The notes under the pieces were generated by a model. That model saw only the letters and a list, made by a program, of their open reading frames with translations. It made no database searches and had not been told where the DNA came from. A DNA stretch of 64,000 nucleotides from Notospermus geniculatus. Its lineage: Eukaryota; Nemertea; Pilidiophora; Heteronemertea; Lineidae. The translations under genes were made by a program, and so were the position numbers. The stretch is from NCBI GenBank assembly GCA_002633025.1, contig NMRB01000059.1, positions 185,941-249,940 of the forward strand. Reading direction: 5' to 3'. This document shows positions 45,724 to 57,260 of the stretch, one piece after another; the stretch's first letter is position 1, and each line of letters starts with the position of its first letter.

Positions 45724-45829
45724 ACATCCTCCCATAGCAAGGCTTTGCAGTGGTCTCGTTCCTTTTCATACACTCCACGTGTGAGCGGATGAAGAGGAGC
45801 GAGGTAAAAACCCCTGCTGTGGGAGGATG
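45724..45829. mobile_element. CATCCTCCC fold-back element, copy 3, with 8-bp duplication and empty site
   Basis: ACATCCTCCCATAGCAAGG at the left pairs with CCTGCTGTGGGAGGATG at the right. GTCCTATT flanks it (45716-45723 and 45830-45837). Unit B has the uninterrupted site GTCCAATG at 48097-48104. Confidence 0.9.
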
Positions 45830-46552
45830 GTCCTATTGCTGCTTCTGATTTCATTCAGCAGCCAGAGAGTGTCAATTGGCTCACAGGCCTGACACAGCTG
45901 ATAATCTGGCTAATCTGTGATTGATGCAGCTATCATTCCCAAGATCAATGATGGACAAAGTACATTGACAGTTAGCTAGACTCCGAATTGATTCAACTGC
46001 GGAGATCCGCCGTGAACGTGGATAGCCTACTCAAGCTCTCATGTAAAGCCGCTTCGACTTGGTGCCAGTCCGAACATTTATTGGCAGGGCCAAGTGCAGG
46101 TTGTTGATTACTGTTCAGTTCACCCCCCCCCCACCCCCCCCCCCCCCCATTGTGTATCGGTCACTGTACAACAGCCTTTTTGCACCCAGTCCCTCGGAAA
46201 TTATCCGACAGTTTATGACGTTGCTCCTCTGGCCCCTGCCCCAAACCTTGTCACCTGCATTCGGCTCAAGAAGTTAGACGAAGGTCGTCCCAAGTTATGG
46301 GAGGGGTCCTCGTGTACAAACCATTGGCTGGTATTCATGAAAGTTAGCAATGCTTTTACTTAAGATTTGCACGGCGAGGTCCAATGTAAATGTACCGGGT
46401 AGCCTACCACAAAAAATCTGAAATCATCAGATGCAAAGCCTGAAGTATGAGTTCTTATCCCAATGTTTATTCGAGTCTTTAGGTCAGAATTCTTGACTGC
46501 CGACAACAAATGCTAGCGAAACCACTGCATTTTCAATAGCTTACTTACAAAA

Positions 46553-46809
46553 CAGGGGCGTCGCTGGGGGAGGGGGGCAAATGCACCCCAGAGCAAAAAG
46601 GGGACAAACAATTTTCTCCTCTAAAGGGTCATTTCCCCTCATCAAGCCAAGTTGTTGTGGTGTCAGATTTGGAGAAAATGCATCTGAGAGGATGTAAATG
46701 AGAGAATCAAAATTTTTCTGGGGAGGTCCCCCAGAACCCCCCTCCGGCTTCGCCCTCCACACTCGATCAGTTTTGCCTCCCTAGGCCATAAAAGCTAGCT
46801 ACGCCCCTG
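46553..46809. mobile_element. CAGGGGCGTCGCTGG-ended element with 5-bp duplication and empty site
   Basis: 257 bp. The ends CAGGGGCGTCGCTGG and CTAGCTACGCCCCTG are inverted. CAAAA flanks both sides (46548-46552 and 46810-46814). Unit B has TTACAAAAACGCG without the insert at about 49010-49022. G- and C-rich subterminal tracts resemble the element at 19344. Confidence 0.9.
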
Positions 46810-46931
46810 CAAAAACGCAGGGTGACATTATCCGACAATGTTGAGAGACATTCATGTACCCTGATCCAACCGTACCAACGCTGATAAAGTGCCACAAACG
46901 ATCAACTCTAAAGCCGTGATTCCCTCTGACA

Positions 46932-49154
46932 ATAACTTAAGTTGAGCGGATGAGCCCGTGTCAGGGCAGAGCTGGCAGCGACCTTGTGATTCAGAAGATG
47001 GTGCAACAGGTGCCTCTGAGTCAGAAGTTGGGTTAGAAGTTGTCCTTAAGAATATTATGACCACAAGGATGCAGCGAAGTAAGTCCTAAATGGCTCTTAA
47101 AGCACGACTGTATGCATTAGGTGACTCTTTATCCCTCCCTCCTTGATAAGACTGGTCTCCTGTCCAACCTATGTACAGCCAGTGGTAACACCGAGGCTGG
47201 ACTGATACTATGTCGAAACAAAAATGGCTGCCATACCTTTCATCACTTGAAAAGTTCAACGTGCTGTTATACCGCGACTAACCCTTCATCAGGTAAGGTA
47301 ACATGCTTCAACTCATTCTTTTATGTGTAGCAACACTCTCAATGCCTAATTGGTAACTTATAATTCAAATAGATGGATTTGAACAGTCTTGCCGAGCATG
47401 CATAAACGATGTTGCCTAGGTCAACGCTTACGTCGACCGTCGCGGGATACATGTACAAAACCTAACGCATACTGTCGACGTTATAGATAAACCTGAGCAG
47501 AAATGCCCCTGCCTGTCATAGACTCAAGCCTTTTCATTAACTGCTTCTCTTTTCTGACTTACTGTCATTATGGAAAGGCCTTTTTTTCTTACTTAGCATG
47601 TAATACAGTACATTTCTCTGGAAGGAAAACATGATGTGACAGACCATTTCCCAGTAAAACAGCTACGGTTCGTTGAAAATTATGTCCAGTGAATATTTTC
47701 TGAAATACGGCACATCCCAAATGATTTATGAGTTTAGTTGTTCCAATCTGAGATACAAAATTTACCAAATCATTATTTTCAGTGATGTGAATCATTGGTT
47801 TTGAAAGGCCAAGTCACAGCTTAAAATAATGGCGTGATACTGAAGAATAAAAATCATTAACCTGTCCATGCTTATCAAAAGAACAATTTCAGATATCAGA
47901 ATCTGAAGTGGACTGACGAGACTTGGATAGAGCCATGTGCAATTTATGTCCCAATAGATAATACCAGATAATATTTTATTCGTAATTTTTGATATTGACA
48001 TGCAGTTTGAACATCTGCAAAAGATGAGCATCAGGTATTGTATAATTGATATTAAAAATTGATTGGCAATATGTTACTAGTCATCGGTCCTTTCCCGTCC
48101 AATGGTTGCTTCTGATTTCATTCAGCAGCCAGAGAGTGTCAATTGGCTCACAGGCCTGACACAGCTGATAATCTGGCTAATCTGTGATTGATACAGCTAT
48201 CATTCCCAAGATCAATGATGGACAAAGTACATTGACAGTTAGCTAGACTCCGAATTGATTCAACTGCAGAGATCCGCCGTCAACGTGGATACTCAAAGCT
48301 CTCATGTAAAGCCGCTTCGACTTGCTGCAAGACCGCATCCAGTGCCAGTCCGAACATTTATTGGCAGGGCCAAGTGCAGGTTGTTGGATTACTATTCAGT
48401 TCACCCCGCCCCCTTCCCCCACTTGTATGGGCCACTGTAGGCCTACAACACCCTTTATCCATTTGCACCCAGTCCCTTGGAAATTATCCGCAGGTTGTGA
48501 CGTTGCTCCTCTGGCCCCTGCCCCAACCCTGTCAACTGCATTTGGATCTATTTACAATGCCCTCGGCCCAAAAAGTTAGAAGGGCGACCCAAGTATGGGA
48601 GGGGTGTAGAAAATCACAAGATGCCTGTGTGAAATCATCAGATGCAAAGCCTGAAGTATGAGTTCTTTCCCCAATGTTCATTCAAGTCTTTAGATCAGAA
48701 GCCTGGACTGTCGTCTCCGAATTTCGCAAATTCTCGACCCCAACCGGGGTCTTCCTCAGGCACTTTCTAGTAGAGATCCCAGAAGTGAAGCACTTCTGGG
48801 ATCTCTACTAGAAAGTGCCTGAGGTTCTGGGATCTCTACTAGAAAGTGCCTGAGGAAGACCCCTATTGGGGTCGAAAATTTGCGTAATTCGGAGAAGACT
48901 TTACTTTTACTATCATTTTGTGTGTCGTTTTTTGTGCTCTTTGTTGGATATCAAATCTGGACTGCCAACAGCAAATGCTAGCGAAACCACTGCATTTTCA
49001 ATAGCTTACTTACAAAAACGCGACGCTGCTCATTTAACGACTAGGTGACATTATCCAACACTGTTGAGAGACATTCATGTACCCTGATCCAACCGTACCA
49101 ACGCTGATAAAGTGCCACAAACGATCAACTCTAAAGCCGTGATTCCCTCTGACA
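46932..49154. repeat. Tandem duplication 3, unit B
   Basis: 2223 bp, paralogous to 44533-46931. It carries the hammerhead-like element H6 that unit A lacks, and lacks the two unit-A insertions. Confidence 0.9.
48719..48956. mobile_element. Hammerhead-like palindromic element, copy H6, with empty site
   Basis: The minus arm (48770-48712) and plus arm (about 48840-48900) face each other across AGAAGTGAAGCACTTCT. A partial extra repeat of the stem I strand (TCTCTACTAGAAAGTGCCTG) precedes the plus arm. The tail CTATCATTTTGTGTGTCG ends GTTGGATAT. CTGGACTG lies immediately outside both ends (about 48713-48720 and 48957-48964). Unit A lacks the insert near 46497. In the plus arm stem II is shortened by an ACCCCTATTGGGGT variant that still pairs. 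Confidence 0.75.
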
Positions 49155-49685
49155 CATCTGAAACAAAGGGCTAGTTCTGACCAAATGAGACCTGACATCA
49201 CGACTCACGAGAAGTCTCCCCCTGTCTTAGCAATGTAACCTACAACTTGTCAATACCATTAGCTTCAGAAACTAACAAGCCTTTATATTGTGTTACAGCG
49301 AGCATCGATTCCCGAGCTGTCGCCGTCAACTCTCTTTTGGTAAACTTAATGTGTCAGAGCAATCTAGGAAAACACACCTACCATTTCACATTCAAAATCT
49401 AAATTTGATATGTCGCAATTGATGTACTACAACCTGATCGGGTTTGACATTAGGTTTTTTTGCCAACCAATTACTGTCGATTTGGTGTGTCAGATTAAAG
49501 ACGGAGTGACAAGTTAGAAACCAACCGAGGAAGGCCTGTAAGATTACATGGAAAGCTGCCCCCGGAATAATTTTACTTTCAGTCACCATGGTATATACAA
49601 GTAAATCTACCACATGGTAAAGCTTCAGCCAAATCAGAAACTCAGTGACTTTGATACTATTTTGTCCACAAACCAGTTGAAGTTA
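49155..49685. other. No recognised feature
   Basis: Unique-looking sequence. No domain or repeat was recognised. Confidence 0.4.
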
Positions 49686-49745
49686 TGACCAGTACCAAAA
49701 ATTCATAAGCGAGCCACTCGCCTTATAAATTTTTGCCAGTACTGA
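49686..49745. repeat. Short palindrome
   Basis: CCAGTACCAAAAATTCATAA and TTATAAATTTTTGCCAGTAC pair imperfectly around GCGAGCCACTCGC. It could be a small fold-back element. Confidence 0.5.
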
Positions 49746-49775
49746 GAACCTTCCTCGCTGCAGAAATTTTCTGTA

Positions 49776-50090
49776 CAGGGTGCTGACAGCAGTGGATGAG
49801 GAATCTTTCCAGAAGACAGAAAACACCAAGATATCCCAATTCGGTCCAGTGGTTCGAGTTAGACCCTATTTTGTAAGCAGAGTCGAGGCCCTAACGACAG
49901 TTGGCTGGAAAGTTGATAAAAAGACCTCTGACTGTGCTTCACAAAATGGCTGAGCTGTGGTAAAAAAATTACTGAACTGAATCGAGGTATCCTGGTGTGT
50001 ATTTTTCTTCTAACTGGAGGAAGATTCTCTGCCCATTTGGAACTGAAGTTAGTGGAAGTATGCTTGTGCGTTTTTTTTTGGGCCACCCTG
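49776..50090. mobile_element. Mariner-like non-autonomous element, copy 1
   Basis: TA-CAGGGTGCTGACAGC at the left, GGGCCACCCTG-TA at the right. The CAGGGTGGCCC-type end and TA duplication are typical of Tc1/mariner. It shares interior strings with the next element: AGAATCTTTC..., CACCAAGATA, GGTCCAGTGGTTCGAG (one orientation) and ACTGGAGGAAGATTCTC. Confidence 0.75.
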
Positions 50091-50585
50091 TATAGGTAAT
50101 GGTGTAGGTAACGACTGTAAAATGTTGATTTTACTACATAAAAATGCGTCCTGGTTGACTGGCAAAACAAGAAACCGATTATATAATCCCTTTCCAGTTG
50201 ATAATCCAGTTCATCAAGCCAATTCATGCTGTCATGTCATCAATTATCACGGTGACAAACTTAGATCACAGTGTGGGTAGGTTGTCGATATGGCCGCTGA
50301 TAGTTCATGCAACATTACCAAGGCAACCTGGCAAAATGAGATGGCATGATGGAAAATGACACACAGTGGTTGAAAAATTTCGGTTCCACTCGCAGCTGGG
50401 GATTGTCAACACAATCAAACCGATAGCTTCATATGATTCCCTGGATGTCTAACATTTTCATGCGGTGTACCTTAACCTTACCAGTAATCCATGTCACAGG
50501 AAAATACTTCAAAACAAGAAGACACAAATGTTTATTCCCACATGCTGGGGATGTGTCGCAGTCGGGGAGGAGGCTGGATGCACTA

Positions 50586-51198
50586 CAGGGTGCCCCCCAA
50601 ACCCCGCACAGACATACTTCCACTACCCTCAGTCCCAAACCACCGGGGTATGAATAGACAGAGAATCTTTCTAGGAGAAAATGACTCCAAGATACCTTGA
50701 TTTGGTCCAGTAAATGACACCAAGATACCTTGATTTGGTCCAGTAAATGACACCAAGATACCTTGATTTAATCCAGTAAATGACACCATACCTTGATTTG
50801 GTCCAGTAAATGACACCAAGATACCTTGATTTGGTCCAGTAAATGACACCAAGATACCTTGATTTGGTCCAGTAAATGACACCAAGATACATGTACATGT
50901 ACCTTGATTTGGTCAAGTAAATGACACCAAGATACCTTGATTTGGTCCAGTAGTTTCAGCTCCAGAGCCGTTTTTTGTGAAGCGAAGACTGTGGTCCTTA
51001 AATTGAGTTATCTGGCAAACCGCAAATTCAGTATGATTAGGGCCTTGACTTGGCTTTACAAAATAGGGTGTGGAGCTCGAACCACTGGACCGTATCTTGG
51101 TGTCTTCTTTCTTCTAGAAAGATTCTCCATCCATTTGCTATCAGCAGTTTGGGGCTCTGGCTAGTAAAAGTACGCTCACACGTTTTTGGGCCACCCTG
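50586..51198. mobile_element. Mariner-like non-autonomous element, copy 2, with internal minisatellite
   Basis: TA-CAGGGTGCCCCCCAAA at the left and TTTTTGGGCCACCCTG-TA at the right. The outer halves are inverted relative to each other (AGAATCTTTCTAGGAG and CTTCTAGAAAGATTCTC). It contains the 33-bp tandem array at 50690-50953. Confidence 0.8.
50690..50953. repeat. 33-bp minisatellite inside a mariner-like element, ~8 copies
   Basis: Unit ATACCTTGATTTGGTCCAGT plus AAATGACACCAAG. One unit is shortened near 50785 and one carries ATGTACATGTACC near 50890. The unit corresponds to a single-copy stretch in the sister element (CACCAAGATATCCCAATTCG ... GGTCCAGTGG), so the array grew within the element. 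Confidence 0.9.
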
Positions 51199-52066
51199 TA
51201 TAAGTGAGAACGCTCCACGATAAACCTTAACGAGATTATTGGCTATTCCCATCATTAAAATGTGCGCAAGTGGAAAGCCAGGTAAAAATAATTTTCACAT
51301 TCCTTAACAAGAGTACATTGTATTTTGTCTCAAAACTCGCCTGCACACTTTGCCCGTTTACGAAGACAGAGTTCAGTTCGTTTTTAAACTCAAAGTGAAG
51401 CGCTTCTCAACACGAAAGTAAACACCATTTCAATACTCGATTTTTTTCTAATATCGGCGTCAAATACAGACAACAACTTCAATGCTGATCAGATCTTTAA
51501 ATGAGATGAAACATCCTGTTTGTGTCTGATTCCATTGAATATGTTTATTGGTTGTCTTCCCCACGTTTGTTGCGATATGTCCAACTACTGAGGCAGAAAA
51601 CTTCAACGTGACAGACCTGTCATTTCCAACTGTCAAATCATTAGCAAAATGCGATACTTTTTCACCAACGCCTCACACGCGTTCAAATACAAAGTTACAG
51701 CTCTAAGAAGACACGATTTCTGAATCAGACTCAAAAGGAATTATCCGTAATAATCTTGGACATCTGTACCTGACATTTTTATCTTTATTGTCTGAAGTGT
51801 TTTAGCCTAAACTGAAGATGGTTGCATTGACAATGGGACCCGTGAAAAAAACGGAAATAAAGGTTGAAAAATGGAATTACAAAGGAAAACAGGTCTCCCT
51901 GTTCTTAGACATGTTGGCAACTCTTCAGGGGCTCTACTCCAAAGGAGACTGTGATATTTTTTCTATTTTTTCTTCAGATTCAGTCCGAGGCGTTGGTTCA
52001 GTCCAGCGTCTCAAATATAACATCCCTGTCATGTTCAAACATCGTGTGAGCAAGCATCAATGGCTT
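51199..52066. other. No recognised feature
   Basis: AT-rich unique-looking sequence. The plus-strand frame 51818-52081 has no domain. Confidence 0.4.
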
Positions 52067-52351
52067 CAGGGCGGTAGCTAGCAGGGATGGGGGGGGGGTA
52101 AATGCTCCCAGACGTCAACATCACTAGCACTAGTACCCTATTAATGCACCAGTCGGGCCTGTAAATAAAGGGCCTGTAATGCCATGGCTTTGGCCCTTTT
52201 AATTGTATAATTGTATACGCAGTTTTCAAAATAAATTCCATCATGAAACATCACCGACAAAACTGTTTTTCATGCAGATTTTTGCCAAATGTTGCAAAAC
52301 GGCAAAGAAGTTTTTGCACCCTTCCGGACCAAAATGCCAACTATGGCCCTG
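52067..52351. mobile_element. Probable degenerate CAGGG-type element
   Basis: CAGGGCGGTAGCTAGCAGGG at the left with a following G run, and AACTATGGCCCTG at the right, resemble the inverted ends of the 46553-46809 family. No 5-bp duplication remains visible. Confidence 0.45.
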
Positions 52352-52707
52352 CTGGTGTTAATACGTCGTGGGAAAAATAGATTTTTCTAATCTTGAAGCA
52401 AACACGTACTGTACGAGGGATTCTGTGATTACCGACCCCTTTAACTTCTCACTTCCCGATAACCTGTCAAATTGGTTGTCTTTATCGGAGGCGACACTGT
52501 TTTTGCCGACTCATGCAGGCATGTGAATGCGGGGACCTCATTGTCACCTCTGATTTCTTCCAGGCCATTGCTCTTGTCAGTTTCATCGGTGGGATCGACT
52601 TGATGTTTGATCAGGAGTCATGCTCAGTTTGCCTGCTTCGGATGGAATTATCAAGAAAGGGTGGTGGCGCTGACGGACCGAGGAGTAAACTCGACGTCGT
52701 ATGGAAC

Positions 52708-52985
52708 CTTGATAGCTTAGTGGTTATCACGTCCGCTGAGCAAGTGGCAGGTCCCGGATTCAAATCCAGCCTTGGGCCATATGGGATTAATCCGCCATGG
52801 CTCTTCACGTCCGTCGTATGGGACCGTAAACTGTCGTGATGCCTTGTACCTTATATCTTTTCAAGGGCAAGTAAAAGACGCCATCAAAATGAGGAACATG
52901 AGTAGCTTGAGGTGGCACTTCCATGCTACCAGGGCCAATAATGCTTTGGCTTCAGTCCTGATGGAAAAATTTAATACAAAATCGT
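52708..52985 (+). repeat. tRNA-derived SINE family 1, full-length copy
   Basis: Head GATAGCTTAGTGGTTATCAC and GATTCAAATCCAGCC (mutated B-box), body CCGTAAACTGTCGTGATGCC and GAGGAACATGAGTAGCTTG, tail GGCCAATAATGCTTTGGCTT and ATTTAATACAAAATCG. The B-box mutations suggest it is dead. Confidence 0.85.
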
Positions 52986-53026
52986 ATGGTGTTACGATGT
53001 GGAGGAGACCTGCCCAAATACAAGTC

Positions 53027-53169
53027 CACTGTTTCCGCCAGAGAGTGCTAAGGGTACTATGCTAATACCCCCAAAGGAACAGAAAAGGGCCATTTTCTTG
53101 TATTTCATGGGGTTTTTATTGCTTTTGAAGAAATTAGTACCCTCAAAAACATATCTGGCAGAGACCCTG
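53027..53169. mobile_element. CAGTGTTTCCGCCAGAG element, third copy with 5-bp duplication
   Basis: The ends CACTGTTTCCGCCAGAG and ATCTGGCAGAGACCCTG are inverted. AAGTC is on both sides (53022-53026 and 53170-53174). It lies just downstream of the SINE. Confidence 0.85.
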
Positions 53170-53174
53170 AAGTC

Positions 53175-53707
53175 GCATGGCGTTACGACATGCAGTGGAC
53201 GTACACTTAGAAAAAAAGAAGTTGTGTCATCCTGTGCTTTAGGTCGAGGAGTNCTGGATATTTTCCATGTTGACCTGATGCGTCGACTGTGTTCAAAGTT
53301 GTGTACTTATGTGTATCAATTACCGGCCAACTTGCGATGGGGTAATGCCATCATATGCGTGGTCAGCACTGAGGAGCTTCTGTGCTGTTGAGGAATGAAA
53401 GGGTCAGTCGGTCGGTAGGTCGGCGAGTCGGTCGGTCGGCGTTTTTCCGGTTACCTTGTGAAATGCCCATCAAGAGCCAACTGGCGCAAGAAAAATCTTA
53501 CGTGGAAGAGACTGCCTTAAAGGAACCAGGTGTAATGTTTTTCACTGCCCCCGTTTGCCAGTGCCTCCCAACAAAAGATTGACGGAATAAGCCGCGACAT
53601 GACAATGGGGGAGGCACTGATCAACATGTCTTTCTGTATTTGCGTGTCCGCCGAACAATAAAGCGGGCATTGTCATACGGGGGGCATTCTCATACATTAC
53701 ACTGACC
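53175..53707. other. Partly recognised: fragments of the GGTGTAACATC family
   Basis: A GGTGTAATGTTTTTCACTGC start at about 53530 and internal CCGTTTGCCAGTG / GGAATAAGCCGCGACATGAC strings resemble 6375-6470 and 55490-55750, but no clean right end was found. A (GGTC)n-like stretch lies at 53401-53443. Confidence 0.4.
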
Positions 53708-53931
53708 TGTATTGCCACTTTTTCTCGATAGTCGGCGCCGCCAATCCGGCGCCATCGCCGTTGCGCGCCACTCTCCATCCCCAGGGATTAACTACGCTGT
53801 CGGCGAGTGGACCCGATGTACTACGTATATTTTGTATTGGTTCTTTGTAGTTCGTGTTACTGCTACTAGGTGGCTCCCTCTACATCGGCAGTTGAAATAC
53901 CAGCAACAGATCGCATACCGTGCCCCTTTAA
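53708..53931 (+). mobile_element. TTAAAGG...CCGTGC-family element, copy 3
   Basis: GTATTGCCACTTTTTCTCGA, GCGCCACTCTCCATCCCC, AGGTGGCTCCCTCTACAT and ATACCGTGCCCCTTTAA appear in family order. The right end carries TTAA. The left end is truncated or diverged. Confidence 0.65.
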
Positions 53932-54297
53932 CATAAGCAAATCTTCATCATTCTGGACTGTTTCGGCGAATTAAAAAAAGTTTATTCAGAACAGGTTCAT
54001 TTGTATGCGAACAAGGGTCTTGCTTCTCACACTTAGGAAAATTGCTGCCATAAAAAAACCCTGAAATCATACACATAACGAAGAAGTAATTAGATACCTC
54101 ATACATCACTGCCATGTGGAAGCGAGAGGCACCAATGATCATGGCATTTATCATTACATGCAAGAATGAACTGGCAGGCTACTTAAAGGAACACTCACTA
54201 ATTTTCAATGTTGTATACAAACGATGCACTGTTGTAGTTCTTTAACCTGGCAATAGTACGTGCATAGTTTCTCTTCATGCGAGATATGATAGGAATC

Positions 54298-54586
54298 TTA
54301 AAGGGACCTTAGAGGCAGCTTGCTATTTGGGTACTGTTAGTACAGCAACTATTTCACAGGTGGCGCCAGCAATACGTTTATTTCGTGCACAAGTATTATA
54401 CATACTAGTACATGTTTACAGAGCAGTGCAAGCAGAGAAGAAACAATGAAATTGGGCCCAAATGTTGCCATACAGTACAATGCATTTTACTTGCAATACA
54501 TATCACAGTTAGACCCTCATGCCATCTATTTGGTAAAATAGCCATATCAAAATGCCTATTGGGATCTGCCTGTAGTGGCCCTTTAA
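54298..54586. mobile_element. TTAA-flanked MITE, copy 3
   Basis: TTAAAGGGACCTTAGAGGC at the left and TGTAGTGGCCCTTTAA at the right. The shared interior ACAGGTGGCGCCAGCAAT places it with 3314-3535. Confidence 0.65.
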
Positions 54587-54635
54587 GATGTCTTCTTCAG
54601 AAATAAAACGGTACGGAAAGGGGCAACAATAGGAA

Positions 54636-54785
54636 GGTCTAGAAATCAAACGATAAACGCAAACTTTATGACAACTATACATTTTTCATACTATACATTC
54701 ACCAAATTTTATGTGCATTTTCTGTACGAAAATAACGTTGTCGTTAACGTTTACGTTTATCGTTTGATTTCTAAACCTCCCTATT
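54636..54785. mobile_element. AGGGAGGTTTAGAAATCAAACG palindromic MITE, copy 1
   Basis: The left GGTCTAGAAATCAAACGATA and right TATCGTTTGATTTCTAAACC arms pair over about 48 bp. TA lies outside each end. Two more copies are at 55515-55668 and 63555-63708. Confidence 0.8.
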
Positions 54786-55469
54786 GAAGTTGCCGGAACT
54801 GAAAAGTGGATAAAAAATTGGTAAATGGGTATAGCAGTGCCTGCCTGACACCACCACGACTGCGTGCTCGGGGAAAAGTTATGGTCAAATTCCGCCAGAC
54901 GCAAAAACCCCAGTCATGAATGCCATTTTAGGAGTTGAGTTATGTCGTTGTGAGTGCAAACTCTTCTCTACGCTAATTCCCCTCCTTGATAGCTACTTAT
55001 TACTCCTTGTCTTATCGTAAAAAACGCCCCTATTAGCTTGTTGTGATGCTTGTGTCTGGATATTGTTCACATTAGTACCATATTGTACACAAAATTCTAA
55101 ATGGAAGACTTATCGATTCTGAGTGAGCCATCTCCCCTTTAAGTCATAACACAGACCCACACCGTACTATATTCTACACGGTACCATGAAGGGGAACTTG
55201 GTTAGAATGTATATATACATTTGGCTCATTAAATATTCACACTGACAGGTCATGAATCATAAGGGATATTTGATTGATATCAGTTTGATGTTCTTTATGA
55301 TCTGGGGACTCTCGCACCTGCTCAGCAGAGCGAATGAGCCTGCTGTCGAGTAGAGCTGGTGGTAGTCTTTCATAAGGAAAGGGATTGCGGAAAAAGCAAA
55401 ACATTTCTGCTTGCCATTGTTACTTTACCCCAGAAATGACCAAATATTTATTCTACTTATTTATTAATA

Positions 55470-55797
55470 CCGGTGTAACATCCGCACTGTTTCCGTTTGT
55501 CAGTGTTTCTCTGTAGGGACGTTTAGAAATCAAACGATAAACGTAAACTTTACGACAGCGTTATTTTTCATACTACACATTAACCCGATTTTATATTGCA
55601 TTTTCGGTGTAAAAATAACGTTGTCGTTAGCGTTTACGTTTATCGTTTTATTTGTAGACCTCCCTCCTATTTTTTGGGAAACCCTTTGAGAGAGATCGAC
55701 ACGTTTCTTTTTGTGTCCCCTATTATCAAGTCCTAGATTATTCCGTCAGGCAACAGCAGCGGAACTCTCACAGATGGGGAACATTCAAAAACACCGG
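55470..55797. mobile_element. GGTGTAACATC-family element with nested palindromic MITE
   Basis: CCGGTGTAACATCCGCACTG at the left and ATGGGGAACATTCAAAAACACCGG at the right. The interior TCGACACGTTTC and TTATTCCGTCAGGCA resembles 6410-6475. It is interrupted by the element at 55515-55668. Confidence 0.65.
55515..55668. mobile_element. AGGGAGGTTTAGAAATCAAACG palindromic MITE, nested copy 2
   Basis: AGGGACGTTTAGAAATCAAA at the left and CGTTTACGTTTATCG ... GACCTCCCT at the right. It sits within a GGTGTAACATC-family element, so it is younger than its host. Confidence 0.8.
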
Positions 55798-56755
55798 TAA
55801 CAAAGGCAATAGCACTCGCAGAGTCATGAGTTTTAGGGCATGCTGCACTTTGGGTGATTCCTCAAGTGGGTACGGCCAAAAATTCATAAATAGGGCCCAC
55901 TTAAGGGTGTGCGTCTTCCCATATTTTCCAGAGGCATTCATTCCACACTGCTCACTGCAGGATAAGAAAGCTGCTCCGCGAAGTGCCACAGTTGGCAGCG
56001 CAACATAGACGCCATGATACAGAAGAACATTTCATCACCTGTTCACCTCTACAAAACATCCCCTCATTTTTCCCAAGATGAAAGCGACAACCCTCTATTT
56101 CCACCACATTAGAAACTAAATGACCCTAGCAAACAAGCGAAAAAACCTCTCCAAATTTTTAACACACCAATCTGCAACACGTTACCATGGCAACAAACCT
56201 AAATGACCTGTTTGTAAATGGAAATTACATTTGCGCAGATTGACAGGTGTGTTAGTGAAGTTGACATCAAAGACTCGACTTTATGCAATCGCGCCATTAT
56301 GAAATGGCTGGAGAGGACGATTACTTCACCAAAGTGGCTACTTCGCTCAGGCTAGATTCACATCAAAGGCGGCTGAGGGATAATGCACCGGTGAAGTCTT
56401 ATTCATGTTCTTGTAAAAACTATTTTAAGCAGATGTTCCAGGGGTCGTTGTGTTTTTTCCCTTTTTTACTTGAGAGTGTATTGGTTTGCATTAGCCAGGG
56501 GTTTCTTATGAACCGACTAAAGCTTCAGAGCTTTCTAACACATGCAGCGCCGTTCCACCATGTCGATGTCCTTATTTTCTTAAAGGGTCGCTAAACTTGT
56601 AAAACGGAAAGTGGTTTCCTCCACCATGCAGCGTGCGACCAGCTTTCATTGTTATGAAAGTCTCAGTTGGGGCCTAAATGCCATAATCAACTCCTATCTT
56701 CATCTCATGATGAAAAATCAAAAGGGCCACCAATCTCCAATACGATGATCGCAGA
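55798..56755. other. No recognised feature
   Basis: Unique-looking sequence. The plus-strand frame 56283-56594 has no recognisable domain. Confidence 0.35.
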
Positions 56756-56759
56756 GTAT

Positions 56760-57260
56760 TGGAGACGTATTCTTCACGACCTTCATCTAGAACATCACAG
56801 AGGAGGCCTCGAAAGAGACCTATTCAACACCAGTCTTTATCTAGAAGGTAACAGGTGATCGAGGACCAACACCTTTATCTGGAAGGCCACAGGTGATCGT
56901 GGCCTAAAAGAGACCTATTCAACACCTTTATCTAGAAGGTCAAAGGTGACCAAGGGCTAAAAGAGACGTATTCAACACCTTTATCTAGAAGGTCACAGGT
57001 GATCGTGGCCTAAACAGACCTATTCAACACCTTTATCTGGAAGGTCACAGGTGATCGTGGCCTAAAAGAGACCTATTCAGCACCTTCATGCAGAAGGTCA
57101 CAGCTGATCGTGGCTTAAAAGAGACCTCTTTATCTAGAAGGTCACAGGTGATCGTGGCCTAAAGGAGACCTATTCAGCACCTTCATCTAGAAGGTCACAG
57201 GTGACCGAGAACTAAATGAGACTATTCAACACCAATCTTCATCTGGAAGGTCACTGGTTT
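56760..57260. repeat. Minisatellite, about 54-bp unit, ~8 copies
   Basis: The unit contains AGAGACCTATTCAACACC, TTTATCTAGAAGGTCACAGG and TGATCGTGGCCTAAA. Copies vary in length. Confidence 0.9.

Larger units (their letters stand above)
44533..46931. repeat. Tandem duplication 3, unit A
   Basis: 2399 bp starting ATAACTTAAGTTGAGCGG and ending ATTCCCTCTGACA. It carries two insertions absent from unit B: the CATCCTCCC fold-back (45724-45829) and a CAGGGGCG element (46553-46809). It also has a longer C run near 46125-46148. Confidence 0.9.

Noticed and set aside
46125-46148. C run as a regulatory or structural signal
   Set aside because: The paralogous unit has a much shorter C-rich stretch, so slippage or base-calling uncertainty is the simplest explanation.
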